A DNA stretch of 64,000 nucleotides from Brevundimonas bacteroides DSM 4726 (GTDB lineage Bacteria; Pseudomonadota; Alphaproteobacteria; Caulobacterales; Caulobacteraceae), in assembly GCF_000701445.1 (NCBI RefSeq), contig NZ_JNIX01000007.1:107501-171500 (forward strand), read 5' to 3'. The notes beneath the pieces were generated by a model. The model was not told the origin of the DNA. It made no database searches and was given only the letters and a program-made list of their open reading frames with translations. Below are positions 19,505-29,148 of the stretch, piece after piece. The position numbers were made by a program, and so were the translations under genes. Within the stretch, counting starts at the first letter, position 1; each line of letters begins with the position of its first letter.

Positions 19505-21353
19505 AGCAAGCCTCGACCCCGAAGCGCGGGTCCTCTACGGCGAAAGCCTCGCGGCACCCTCGGGCTATGTGTTCGACGCCGCGGTCGCCACCACTTACTC
19601 GCTGGATTTCGAGACGGCGCTGGCGGCCCCGGTGAGCCTGGCGCTGTTCGCGGCGGAGAACCGCGATGAGATCCTCGGTCAGCCCTTGGCGCTGCTTGAG
19701 GGGGCTGAGCGCATCGCCGATCGTCTCGCCGTCTATTGCGACGCTGGGCACATCCAGGCTCAGACCCAGCCACAGTCGCGGCTTTGCAGTCTGCTGGAGA
19801 AGATGATCATCGAGGTCGCCGCGCCGCAGGGCGGGGCGTTCCATCCGAAAATCTGGGTCCTGCGCTTCAAGCCGCAGTCGGGCACCGGGGCGGCAAAGAT
19901 GCGGCTTCTGGTGCTGTCGCGAAATCTGACGCGCGACCGCTCGTGGGACATCTCGCTTTGCCTGGACGGCGACGTCACGCGCCGCGTCGTTCCGCTGAAC
20001 AAGCCGATCGTCGACCTCTTGAAACGCGTGCCGCGGCTGACGGTGCAACCCGTCGCCGAGGAAGCCCGCGCCCTCACTCTCGACGTCGCGGCCGATCTCA
20101 ATCGGGTCGCCTGGACCTTGCCTGAGCCGTTCGAGGACCTCAGCCTAGCGGTGAATGGCATTGGCTCCGAGGTCTGGGCGCCGTCCGCTTGCGCCCGGAT
20201 GGGGGTGATCTCGCCCTTCTGCGATGACGCGACCCTCACGCGCCTGGCGCGCCTTAGCCGGGAGAAGCCGGTCCTGGTGGGGCGTAGCGACGAGCTGGCG
20301 GCCTGTTCGCCCGACACCCTGGCCTTGTTTGAGCGCGTCAGCGTCCTGGACGAGATGGCGGCCAGCGAGGACGGCGAAGAGGCAGAGCCCGAGAGCCTAC
20401 AGGGGCTGCACGCCAAGGCCTTCATCCAGGAGGTGGGCTGGGACACCGTGCTAACCGTCGGCTCGGGCAACGCCACCCAGGCGGCGTTGGCCAACCGCCA
20501 GGTGGTCAACAATGTCGAGGTTTTCGCGACCCTCACCGGCAAGGCGTCGAAGGTCGGCAGCGTCGAGAACATCCTCGGCGCTCAAGGCTTCGGCCGCCTG
20601 CTCTGCCCGTTCGTGGCGGGAGAGGTGTCAGCCGAAGCGGCGGCTGTCAAAGCGGCCGAGCGCCGTCTCGAGGAGGACCGTCGCATTCTCTGCAAGGCAG
20701 GTTTGGCCCTGCGCTGCGAGCGCGCCCCGGCTGTGGGCGAAGACGCGCCGGGCTGGCGGGTCTGGCTTGTCGTCTCGCGGCCCCTGGTTCTCACCAGCGT
20801 CGCCAGCGCCTTTGTCTGGCCGATCACCCGCGGTGAGGGCCATCGCTGTGACGTCCTGGCCGCGCTCGCCGCCGGCGACGATGTCGATCTTGGGGTCATG
20901 CCACTGGCGGACCTCACCCGGTTCGTCGCCTTCCAGCTCACCGATGCGGGCGGCGAGACGCGGCTTCTGTTCAGCGTGGGCCTGCCCATGGAAGGTGTGC
21001 CGGCCGAACGCCATTCGGCGATTTTCCGGTCGATCATCACCAATCGCGACGCCTTCTTCCGCTATCTGCGCCTGCTGTTGTCCGAGCTTGGCGATCCCTT
21101 CGCTGCGGCTCTGGCCGCGCAAGGTGCCGGCGGTGAAGGCACCTGGGGTCGAGGAGGAGGGGACGATGTGCCCCTGCTCGAAGACTTGGTGCGCGCCCTC
21201 TGTTCGGGCGACGGGCGCCTGACGGCCGTGGAGAGGCTAATTACCCGCCTGGCCGCAGAGGACAGCGCGACCGATCCGGTTCCGGCGGAGTTTCGCGCGC
21301 TGTGGGAGGCCTTCCGGGCCGCGATGCCGGCGGAGGCAGACCATGTCCACTGA
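19494..21353 (+). CDS. Phospholipase D-like nuclease (HKD family)
   Basis: 619 aa from GTG at 19494. The frame is open upstream but lies inside the DUF6361-like gene. Two HxK motifs mark a PLD-fold active site: FHPKIW (about residue 115) and LHAKAF (about 306), the second followed by GSGNAT (about 322) in the usual place. The C-terminal third is without a known motif. PLD-fold proteins beside SF2 helicases occur in several restriction and defence systems, DISARM being one example. The stop overlaps the helicase start by 11 bases. It probably provides the DNA-cutting step of the operon. Confidence 0.82.
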   Translation: MVNRASLDPEARVLYGESLAAPSGYVFDAAVATTYSLDFETALAAPVSLALFAAENRDEILGQPLALLEGAERIADRLAVYCDAGHIQAQTQPQSRLCSLLEKMIIEVAAPQGGAFHPKIWVLRFKPQSGTGAAKMRLLVLSRNLTRDRSWDISLCLDGDVTRRVVPLNKPIVDLLKRVPRLTVQPVAEEARALTLDVAADLNRVAWTLPEPFEDLSLAVNGIGSEVWAPSACARMGVISPFCDDATLTRLARLSREKPVLVGRSDELAACSPDTLALFERVSVLDEMAASEDGEEAEPESLQGLHAKAFIQEVGWDTVLTVGSGNATQAALANRQVVNNVEVFATLTGKASKVGSVENILGAQGFGRLLCPFVAGEVSAEAAAVKAAERRLEEDRRILCKAGLALRCERAPAVGEDAPGWRVWLVVSRPLVLTSVASAFVWPITRGEGHRCDVLAALAAGDDVDLGVMPLADLTRFVAFQLTDAGGETRLLFSVGLPMEGVPAERHSAIFRSIITNRDAFFRYLRLLLSELGDPFAAALAAQGAGGEGTWGRGGGDDVPLLEDLVRALCSGDGRLTAVERLITRLAAEDSATDPVPAEFRALWEAFRAAMPAEADHVH

Positions 21354-24300
21354 GCCGTTCAAGGCGGCGGCCGCGCTGGGGCCACTGAAAGCCTTCCAGC
21401 GCCGAACGGTCGACTATGTCTTCGATCGCTTCTACGACCCCGAAAATCCAGCCTTCCAGTTCCTGGTTGCTGACGAGGTCGGCCTGGGCAAGACGCTGGT
21501 GGCGCGTGGCGTGATCGCCAAGGCGATCGAGCACCTGTGGGACAAGACCGACCGGATTGACATCCTCTATATTTGCTCGAACCAGGCCATCGCGGCGCAG
21601 AACCTCAAGAAGCTGAATGTCCTTGGCCAGGAGGCTCTCGCACTCCCGACGCGCATGACTCTGGTGCCGCTTCGGATGAACGGCGAGCGTTCGTTAAGCG
21701 CCAACAAGGTCAACTTGATCAGCCTGACCCCGGGAACGACCTTCGATTTAAGGTCTGCCACGGGCGTCGCTGAAGAGCGCGCGCTGCTCTATCATCTCCT
21801 CAAGACCCTCGTTGCTTCGCCGCGCGGCTTGCAGAACCTCCTTCAGGTGGACGTCGGTCCTGAACGCTGGGACTACTGGATCAAAAGCGAGGTCTCCCTC
21901 AACGGTGTCGACAAGGCGCTTATCGATCGCTTTCGAGAGAGCATCGGCGTCGACGATGCGGTCTTGAGCGCGCTAGCCGACGGTGTCGAGCAATTCCGTC
22001 GCCGGCGCGACCGGTATCCAACGGCTATGACATCCTCGCGGAACGCGCTCATCTCCAAGCTGCGAGGCAAGCTCAGTCATTCCTGTGTCGATGCGCTGCA
22101 ACCCGACCTCATCATCATGGATGAGTTTCAACGCTTCCCTGATCTGCTGCACGGCGACAGCGACGCCGCACATCTCGCCAGGGACCTGTTCGATTACGGG
22201 CAAGGCGGCAGCACGCCGGCTCGAACACTCCTGTTGTCGGCGACGCCCTACCGAATGCTGACGCTGCAGGGCGACCAGGCGGAGGATGGCGATCACTACA
22301 ACGACTTCCTGGAGACCCTGACTTTCCTGTTCGGCCAGGTTCGAGGGCGAGAGATGGTGCGGGCCCTGGACCAGGAGATGCGGGCGTTTCGGACAGCCCT
22401 CCATGGCCTGCCGGCGGCCCAGGCCGAGGCTTTGCAGCAGAAGGCGAAGGTCGAGACCGCGCTCAAACAGGTGATGTGCCGCACCGAGCGAGTCTCTAGT
22501 ACGGTCGATCGGGACTCCATGGTCTGCGAACCTCCGTCGGCCCTGACGGTGCAGTCGGATGATCTGCGTCAGGCGATGGCGGTTTCAGGCGTCGCTCGCG
22601 CGCTCGAAGCGCCCGATGTGATCGAATATTGGAAGTCGGCGCCGTACCTCCTCAACTTCATGCGCGACTACGCGCTGAAGCGGGTGATGAAGGACAAGGA
22701 GGGGACCAAGCCGTCGGCCGCCCTCGTCGCGGCGCTGGCCAGCGCCAAAGGCGCCTGTCTCGACCATGACGCGCTCAATGCCTACGCACCGATCGAGCCC
22801 GCAAACGGGCGGATGCGCGCGGTCATGGATGATGTCTTTCAGGATGGCCTCGAGCAGAACCTGTGGATTCCGCCGTCGCTGCCCTACTACGGCGAGGCGC
22901 AGTCGGGGGCGCGGCCGACCAAGGCGCTGATCTTCTCGTCCTGGACGATGGTGCCGGACGCGATCGCGGCAACCCTGTCCTACGAGGCCGAGCGCCGCAT
23001 GGGCGCCGGCGAGACGGGTCGGGGGTATTTTGATCAGAAGCGGCCGAGGCCGCTGCAATTCAGACTGGCTGACGGGCGCCTGGCCGGGCTGCGTGCCCTG
23101 CTGCTGATCTATCCCTCGCCGGTCCTGGCCGAACTTGGGGATCCGCTTGCGATCATCACCGGTGCGTCCGGGAGGCTCAGCTATGCCCAGATGCGCGCGC
23201 GGATCGCGGAACGGCTGACGGCGAGCCTGGACGCGTTAGCAGCGCGGGGGTCCGCTGACGTCGAGGGCGGTTTGCAGGAATGGGCGTTGCCGGCGGCGAT
23301 CGATGCGGTGGCGGGCAACGGCGCGCTCAGCTGGATCGGTGCGTGGAACGGCATGGGCGGGCTGGCCAGCGAGGACGCCTTCAAAGACCATGTGGCGGCA
23401 TTGAAGACGGCGGCCGTCAGTGATTTGGGGCCGATCGGTGACGAGGCGCTCGACCTTCTGGCCGATGTCGCCCTTGGAAGCCCGGCCGTCTGCGCGCTGC
23501 GCGCGCTGCGGCGCGTGGCCCCGGAACTCGGATGGGACGATCCAAGCCTGATGAGCGCTGCGGCTCATGTCGCCTGGGGCTTCCGCACCCTCTTCAACCA
23601 GCATGAAGCCGTAGCCCTGCTGCGGCGAGGGGAAGAGGAGCGCTACTGGCACCGCGTGTTGAGCTTCTCCGCCGAGCAAAACCTGCAAGCGGTCCTCGAT
23701 GAGTATGCGCACTACCTCGTGGACGCGCAGGGTCTAAGCGCCGCCGCCCCCAGCGAGCGTGTCGCTGGACTGGGTAAGGCCATGGCCGACGCCCTTTCGA
23801 TCCGACCTTCTCAGATCGATGTCGACAACCCCGCAGTCGTCGAGGGCCGGCTGAAGGTCGACAAGTTCCAGATGCGTGGGCGCTTTGCCATGCGCTTGGC
23901 GGACTATCGTGACGAAGAGGGTTCGGTCGCGAGACTTGGCGGCGTGCGCGACGCCTTTAACTCGCCGTTCCGGCCCTTCGTGCTGGCCACGACGTCCGTT
24001 GGCCAGGAAGGGCTCGATTTCCATCCCTATTGCTACCGGGTCTACCACTGGAACCTGCCCGGCAACCCTGTCGATCTGGAGCAGAGGGAAGGGCGCGTTC
24101 ACCGGTTCAAGGGTCACGCGGTCCGCCTTAACGTCGCCCACAACCACGGCGAGGAGCTGTGGGGGCAGGGGGGCGATGCGGCGGATCCTTGGGCGCAGAT
24201 GTTCGCCTCCGCGCGAGCGGCCACCCAGGCCGATACGGACCTAGCTCCTTATTGGCTTTGCGAGGGGCCGGTGAAGGTGGAGCGGCGCGTGCCGATCCTG

Positions 24301-24474
24301 CCGTTCAGTCGGGAGACCCAACGGCTGGAGTGGCTGAAGCGCAGCCTCACCGTCTACCGTCTGGCCTTCGGTCAGCCGCGCCAGGATGACCTTCTGGGTT
24401 ATCTCGGCGAGCTCCTGGAGAACGACATGACGATGGCTGAGCTAGAGGGGCTGCAGATCAGACTGCAGCCTTAA
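21343..24474 (+). CDS. SF2 (SNF2/DEAD-like) helicase
   Basis: 1043 aa. SF2 motifs in order: Walker A ADEVGLGKT (43-51), motif II MDEFQ (about 257), motif III LLLSATPYRM (about 293), motif V TTSVGQEGLDFH (about 885) and motif VI QREGRVHRFKG (about 912). The DEVGLGKT form is typical of SNF2/HepA-like translocases. Between the two RecA-like halves is a long insert of about 450 residues with no recognised domain. It ends the forward operon (DUF4258-like, DUF6361-like, PLD-like, helicase) and converges on brxL, 58 bases away. It is likely the ATP motor that brings the PLD-like nuclease to target DNA. Confidence 0.87.
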   Translation: MSTEPFKAAAALGPLKAFQRRTVDYVFDRFYDPENPAFQFLVADEVGLGKTLVARGVIAKAIEHLWDKTDRIDILYICSNQAIAAQNLKKLNVLGQEALALPTRMTLVPLRMNGERSLSANKVNLISLTPGTTFDLRSATGVAEERALLYHLLKTLVASPRGLQNLLQVDVGPERWDYWIKSEVSLNGVDKALIDRFRESIGVDDAVLSALADGVEQFRRRRDRYPTAMTSSRNALISKLRGKLSHSCVDALQPDLIIMDEFQRFPDLLHGDSDAAHLARDLFDYGQGGSTPARTLLLSATPYRMLTLQGDQAEDGDHYNDFLETLTFLFGQVRGREMVRALDQEMRAFRTALHGLPAAQAEALQQKAKVETALKQVMCRTERVSSTVDRDSMVCEPPSALTVQSDDLRQAMAVSGVARALEAPDVIEYWKSAPYLLNFMRDYALKRVMKDKEGTKPSAALVAALASAKGACLDHDALNAYAPIEPANGRMRAVMDDVFQDGLEQNLWIPPSLPYYGEAQSGARPTKALIFSSWTMVPDAIAATLSYEAERRMGAGETGRGYFDQKRPRPLQFRLADGRLAGLRALLLIYPSPVLAELGDPLAIITGASGRLSYAQMRARIAERLTASLDALAARGSADVEGGLQEWALPAAIDAVAGNGALSWIGAWNGMGGLASEDAFKDHVAALKTAAVSDLGPIGDEALDLLADVALGSPAVCALRALRRVAPELGWDDPSLMSAAAHVAWGFRTLFNQHEAVALLRRGEEERYWHRVLSFSAEQNLQAVLDEYAHYLVDAQGLSAAAPSERVAGLGKAMADALSIRPSQIDVDNPAVVEGRLKVDKFQMRGRFAMRLADYRDEEGSVARLGGVRDAFNSPFRPFVLATTSVGQEGLDFHPYCYRVYHWNLPGNPVDLEQREGRVHRFKGHAVRLNVAHNHGEELWGQGGDAADPWAQMFASARAATQADTDLAPYWLCEGPVKVERRVPILPFSRETQRLEWLKRSLTVYRLAFGQPRQDDLLGYLGELLENDMTMAELEGLQIRLQP

Positions 24475-24532
24475 CACTGTTGCGTAGACCGGAGACCTCG
24501 TGGTTCGCCATCCTCGGGCCGACGCCCTTGCT

Positions 24533-26569
24533 TTAGTTCATGCCCAGCGCCTTGAAGGCCGCCGTCTTTGCGTCACCAAAGAAAATGGGATCGACGTGTT
24601 CGACCACATCGCCGGTGACTTCCAGAAAGCTGCGCTTGTTCTCCAGTGGAATGAGGGCCCGCTTGGCGCCGTTATCCATCGCTACCTGTAGTGGCTCGAC
24701 CAGCGAGCGAACCGGCTTGATGTTGCCTTGGACACTCATGTCCCCGAGCACCAACATCGCCGCACTCGGCGGTGCCTTCTTCAGGGCTGAGAACGCGGCG
24801 ATGAAGAAGCCGAGGCCGATCTCGCCCTCCACACGATTGTTGAGCAGATCGATGACTTCGACGTGAAGGTCGGATGAGTCCAATTCCTTGGCGATCGACA
24901 GGTCGCCCTTCTTGGCCAGCATGTAGCTGAGGGCGCGATTGACGGATTCCTTGGTAGCGCCAGCGACTCCGCCGGCCATCTTCAGCTTGCCGCTTCCGAC
25001 AGCCACAGACACCTCAATGCGGTACATGCCGACCGTTCCGTCAGGACCCACAGTCGCCGTGTAGATGCTGCCCGGAGGCAGGGGGTCAGACGAGATGAGG
25101 TTGCGGCCACCCTGCTCTGGCACCCCGACGAACCGCTCTTCCCCCGTCTCGATATCCGTGTAGCTGAAGGACGTGTGGTAGTACTCGAAGGAGCCCATCT
25201 TCTTGAGCTGCTCCTTTACCCGGCGGCGGCCTTCCATGGCGAACTCGAGCAGCTCGGCCAGCTCTTCTTTGGTCGCCTCGCCATGCGGGTAGATGATCTT
25301 CATGAGGCCCGAAACCGTGCGCTTCACGGCCTTCCGGTCGCGCGCCACCAGATGTGAGCCCATCGTAAAGTGACGGTCGGTGATCTCGGTGAAGTTGTGC
25401 CGGCGCAGCTCCCGCAGTGCCTCGGCCATGTAGTCGACCACGAAGCCGTAGTGGTCGGTGAACATGTCGTTGCGCATCTTCGGCACTTCCCAGCCGGGCA
25501 GGTAGAAGTGCAGGCGGTCGATGAACGCCATGTCGTCCCGAATCACGGTCGGCATCGGCTCGAAGAGGTGGCCGGTCTGAACCATGACATCTACAGGCTG
25601 CTGAGTGTTGCCGAACAAGGCGATACTCGCTTCTCCCGAGGCCGCTTCCTGGCCTCGCTGGAAGGAGCCCGACTCGCAGTAGGTTTTCATGGTGGTGATG
25701 ACTTCTTTGGGCATCTTCTCGAGGTCAGCGACTTCGTCGAAGCCCACAACGTCCCAGATCTGCACCAGACCCTTGGATCGCCCGCCCATGTGACCGAATA
25801 GGTTGGCAACCGTGGTGCCGCCCGTCATCAGGGCTGCGTAGGGCGAGACTTCCTGAATTACGTAGCTCTTACCGGTGCCGCGAGGGCCTAGCTCGACGAG
25901 ATTGTAGTTACGCTCGCATAAGGGAATCAGCCGCGTAAGGAACAGCATCTTCAGCCGACGCGTCATCTCGGCCGGCTCGTAACCCATGCTGCGCAGCATC
26001 AGGTCTATCCACTCATCGGTGGTGAACTGGCGACGCTGCGCCTGGTATTCCGCGAGGTCGAAGGCAGCGATCTGGATCGGTGTTAGCTTCTCGATCCAAA
26101 ATGGGTTCTTGCCGCGCGCCTCTTCGTCGTATTCGAAGCGCATGTCGATCTGTGCCCAGATTCCGCCCGTCAGCAGCCGGTCATAGTCCCGCACATAGTC
26201 GGTTGGGATATGAACGTTCTTGCTGCCGAAATTGATGACCTCGGCCCAATAGTCGGAGTCCACTAGGCGTACACGCACCTTGTCGATGAAGGTCCAGCGG
26301 CCTTTTTCCTTGACCTTGCTCTGGGCGCGCATCGACTCATCGGGGCGAATGTAGTTGTTGGCTAGAGTGTCGTTGACGACCTGGAGACCCATCTGGATCG
26401 CCACTTCATCCGACGAGGCGCAGTACTTCCCGAGCAGGAACTCCAGGACAAACACCGGCACATTTGCGCCGACCTTCACTCGACGGACCAAGTCTTTGCG
26501 CACAACCTTGCCGGCGAAGGCTCCGTTGGCCTTGTCGTCGAGCGCATCGCGAGGGGGTGTGGTCGCCAT
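24533..26569 (-). CDS. brxL: BrxL, AAA+ ATPase with Lon-like domain
   Basis: 678 aa, the usual BrxL size. AAA+ Walker A LGPRGTGKS (about 221-230) and an acidic Walker B-like GFDEVADLE (about 265). The C-terminal domain (about 520-678) aligns with the Lon protease fold, but GLGFFIAAFSALK stands where Lon has its GPSAG serine, and no matching lysine loop is evident, so proteolysis is unlikely. BrxL is a DNA-binding ring ATPase needed for phage exclusion in type 1 BREX. Last gene of the BREX operon, 2 bases after pglZ. Its presence next to a type 6-like BrxE is unusual. Confidence 0.92.
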   Translation of the reverse strand: MATTPPRDALDDKANGAFAGKVVRKDLVRRVKVGANVPVFVLEFLLGKYCASSDEVAIQMGLQVVNDTLANNYIRPDESMRAQSKVKEKGRWTFIDKVRVRLVDSDYWAEVINFGSKNVHIPTDYVRDYDRLLTGGIWAQIDMRFEYDEEARGKNPFWIEKLTPIQIAAFDLAEYQAQRRQFTTDEWIDLMLRSMGYEPAEMTRRLKMLFLTRLIPLCERNYNLVELGPRGTGKSYVIQEVSPYAALMTGGTTVANLFGHMGGRSKGLVQIWDVVGFDEVADLEKMPKEVITTMKTYCESGSFQRGQEAASGEASIALFGNTQQPVDVMVQTGHLFEPMPTVIRDDMAFIDRLHFYLPGWEVPKMRNDMFTDHYGFVVDYMAEALRELRRHNFTEITDRHFTMGSHLVARDRKAVKRTVSGLMKIIYPHGEATKEELAELLEFAMEGRRRVKEQLKKMGSFEYYHTSFSYTDIETGEERFVGVPEQGGRNLISSDPLPPGSIYTATVGPDGTVGMYRIEVSVAVGSGKLKMAGGVAGATKESVNRALSYMLAKKGDLSIAKELDSSDLHVEVIDLLNNRVEGEIGLGFFIAAFSALKKAPPSAAMLVLGDMSVQGNIKPVRSLVEPLQVAMDNGAKRALIPLENKRSFLEVTGDVVEHVDPIFFGDAKTAAFKALGMN

Positions 26570-26571
26570 GG

Positions 26572-29145
26572 TCAGACTCCGAGCTTCACAGGGATGGAGC
26601 CTTCGGACGCATAGAGGATGGCATCCGTAGTCGCGTCCACGATTTGGATTTCGATGGCGGTGACTTCGTCGTTCGTCAGCTGAAAGCCGACGGTGACCGG
26701 CGTCTGAGGTTGCAGCATCAATCGCCCGCTGGACAACTCGCCGCCCACAGCGAGTGCCGCCAGCGCCACCTCACGCCCCTTGGAAAGCACAACGGGGCGC
26801 ACCAGAAGCCCGTCGTCGAACAAGCCCTTGGCCCGGCCTGTCAGCTCGACCTTGATGGTGAAGATGCGATTGGTGATGGCGTCGAAATCATAGACGACCG
26901 TCACCGGGCTGGATTTCACCGCTTCTGCCTTGCGGCGCTTAGCTTTTACCGTAAGCACAGGTACGATCATTTCCTGCAGCGAAGGCCCGCCGTGGTGGAA
27001 GGCGAGGTCGCCGCCGGCCTTGAACACGGCCGTGCTGATCGGGAAGACGAAGTCGAGATCTGTCGCGTAGCCAAGCCTAGCGCCGCTGACGCGCAGTGCG
27101 CCGGCGGGCGTTGTCCCACCGCGGCCGAACCAACAGCGCCGGTGCAGGTCCACAGTCTCGCCGCCAGGGGCGTCCATGCGCATGGAGGCGGGCCGATCGC
27201 CAGCAAAGAACAGGTGACCGTGGTCAGAGGTGATGACCGCGTCTTCGATACCCGCCGCCGCCAAGTTCTTCAGGCAGCGCGCCAGATCGCCGATGACGGT
27301 GTCCATGATTCGCCGTGCTGAAGCGGTTGTGATGGCGTTCTCACCGGCGCCGTCGATGTCCGTCGAATGGATGGAGATGACGGAAGCAGCCCCGATCCGA
27401 GCCTTCAGAGCTTTAGCCCCGAGCGACAGCACCTCGTCGAGGTCCATGCTGGTGGCGTCCGGAACCTTGCTATTGAGCAACTTCTGGCGTGACGCCCGAT
27501 CCGGCAGGAAGGCGCTTTCGATCATCGAACCAGAGCGCGCGCCTTGCTGCACGACGGAGAAGCTCGAGGAGGCGCCGGGCAATAGCGCGGCCATGCCTAT
27601 TGGGGTGATCGAAGGCAGCGCACCGACAGCCGGCCGCAGCTGGACTTCGAACCCGGCGGCTAGGCGTTCGGCCAGCTCAACACCCATTTCATAGCGCATT
27701 GCATCGACAAAAATGTAGGCGACAGGACGCGAGCGGCTCGACACAACCTCGGGCCAAATGCGAGTCTGGTGCAGTATCCCGTCGACCTGCCAATCCGCCT
27801 TTTCCAAGGCCTTGACGAAGCCTTCGGTCATCCGCCGCACAGTTTCCTCATAGCGCGCTCGGACGGCCGCCACGGCGAGTGGGTCGATATCGCCCTCGAC
27901 GGAAGACAGCAGGGTCTCAAACCGCCGCTGCGCCAAGTCCAGTTGGCGCCAGCCGTCCTCGGCTGTGTAGCGTTCGATCCAGCCCTGAGTGCCGCCCGCT
28001 GGCGCGCGATCGACCTCGCGCCGGGCTCGCTCAGCCTGGGCGCATACCTCAAGCATCAGGCGGCAAACCTGCCAGATCGCTTCGCGCTCTGGATCAAGGG
28101 TAACCCAGAAGCTTTCGCCCCGCCCGTCTATGAGCCGTTGCGCATCTTCAATGCGGCCGTCGGCGACCATCTGGATGGCGGCGCGTGCGGCGGCGACTTC
28201 TTCGAAACGGAAGGTATCGATTGTGCCGAGTGCATGGCCAGGCACGGTCTCCACGCCCAGCCGGAGCTCCCGCTCGACGGCGTCGGCCAAGGCTACATAG
28301 GCGAGGGCGTCGTCTTCGCGTAGCAGGGCGGAGAGGTCGCGGACCGACTTCAGCGCTTCCTTGCCGACGGGCTCACTCACCTGTTCGAGCAATCGAGCCG
28401 CTTCGGGCGCTATCGCAACGCCGGGCAAGAGGTCGCTGCGAAACTCGTTGGCCAGCACATAGCGTGCTGTCGTTGCGCGCAGTCGGGCGCCGTCGAGGTC
28501 GTCGGCGGGGACCAGACCAAGCTTGGCTTGTACCAGGCCGCGCAGCTCGCCAAAGGCACCCTTGCGTTCCAACTCGCTGTCGCGGGCGTCTTCGAGCAGC
28601 CAGGCGGACAGGATGCGGAGTGGGTCGGACGTGTCGAAAACTCCGCGCAGGAGGGATGCGCTGGCGCCATCCTCGCCCTGGCAAATGACCGTAAGGTCGG
28701 CATAGGACAGGCTCTCGGACTTGAGCATCCCGTCTATGGCGACATCGTCGAGGCGTTTCCGCAAAACCAACCTAGCAAACTGGTTGAGCCTCGGCGCGCG
28801 ATAGACCGTGCCGGCCTTCTCAAGCTCCATCAGCAGGGAATTTTTCTTGTCGCCCTCAGGCAGGCCCGGGACGTAGATGACGAGGTCCGCAGGCTTGTCG
28901 TCATCCGTCAAGGGCTCGACCGCGGCACGCGCGGCGAGAAAAGATCCATCGACCTCGAATAGCTGAGCCGACGCGTCGCCGAGGGCGAGGGGCACTAGGC
29001 GACTTCTTGTATCCACCCCATGGGCGGCCTCGGCAAAGAAGCCACGTAGTTCCTCGGGCTGATCGTAAACGATCACCACATGGTGCTCGCGCACCTTCTC
29101 GGCGATGCGGCTGGCGATGTAGTCGTGGAGCGGGTGAACAGTCAT
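26572..29145 (-). CDS. pglZ: PglZ, alkaline-phosphatase-superfamily BREX protein
   Basis: 857 aa. The PglZ domain shows YIFVDAMRYEMG (about residue 477), with the metal-binding Asp and the nucleophile region, and VITSDHGHLFF (about 637) with the second metal site. The N-terminus begins with DYIASRIAEKVREH and a nucleotide-type VIVYD segment. PglZ is required for both BREX methylation and exclusion; its reaction is not settled. It follows pglX by 3 bases and precedes brxL by 2, so the three are one transcript. Confidence 0.93.
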   Translation of the reverse strand: MTVHPLHDYIASRIAEKVREHHVVIVYDQPEELRGFFAEAAHGVDTRSRLVPLALGDASAQLFEVDGSFLAARAAVEPLTDDDKPADLVIYVPGLPEGDKKNSLLMELEKAGTVYRAPRLNQFARLVLRKRLDDVAIDGMLKSESLSYADLTVICQGEDGASASLLRGVFDTSDPLRILSAWLLEDARDSELERKGAFGELRGLVQAKLGLVPADDLDGARLRATTARYVLANEFRSDLLPGVAIAPEAARLLEQVSEPVGKEALKSVRDLSALLREDDALAYVALADAVERELRLGVETVPGHALGTIDTFRFEEVAAARAAIQMVADGRIEDAQRLIDGRGESFWVTLDPEREAIWQVCRLMLEVCAQAERARREVDRAPAGGTQGWIERYTAEDGWRQLDLAQRRFETLLSSVEGDIDPLAVAAVRARYEETVRRMTEGFVKALEKADWQVDGILHQTRIWPEVVSSRSRPVAYIFVDAMRYEMGVELAERLAAGFEVQLRPAVGALPSITPIGMAALLPGASSSFSVVQQGARSGSMIESAFLPDRASRQKLLNSKVPDATSMDLDEVLSLGAKALKARIGAASVISIHSTDIDGAGENAITTASARRIMDTVIGDLARCLKNLAAAGIEDAVITSDHGHLFFAGDRPASMRMDAPGGETVDLHRRCWFGRGGTTPAGALRVSGARLGYATDLDFVFPISTAVFKAGGDLAFHHGGPSLQEMIVPVLTVKAKRRKAEAVKSSPVTVVYDFDAITNRIFTIKVELTGRAKGLFDDGLLVRPVVLSKGREVALAALAVGGELSSGRLMLQPQTPVTVGFQLTNDEVTAIEIQIVDATTDAILYASEGSIPVKLGV

Positions 29146-29148
29146 GTT

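Noticed and set aside
17897..24474. DISARM system
   Set aside because: A PLD-like protein and a helicase are present, but no DrmB-like protein, DUF1998-type DrmA or DISARM methyltransferase was seen.
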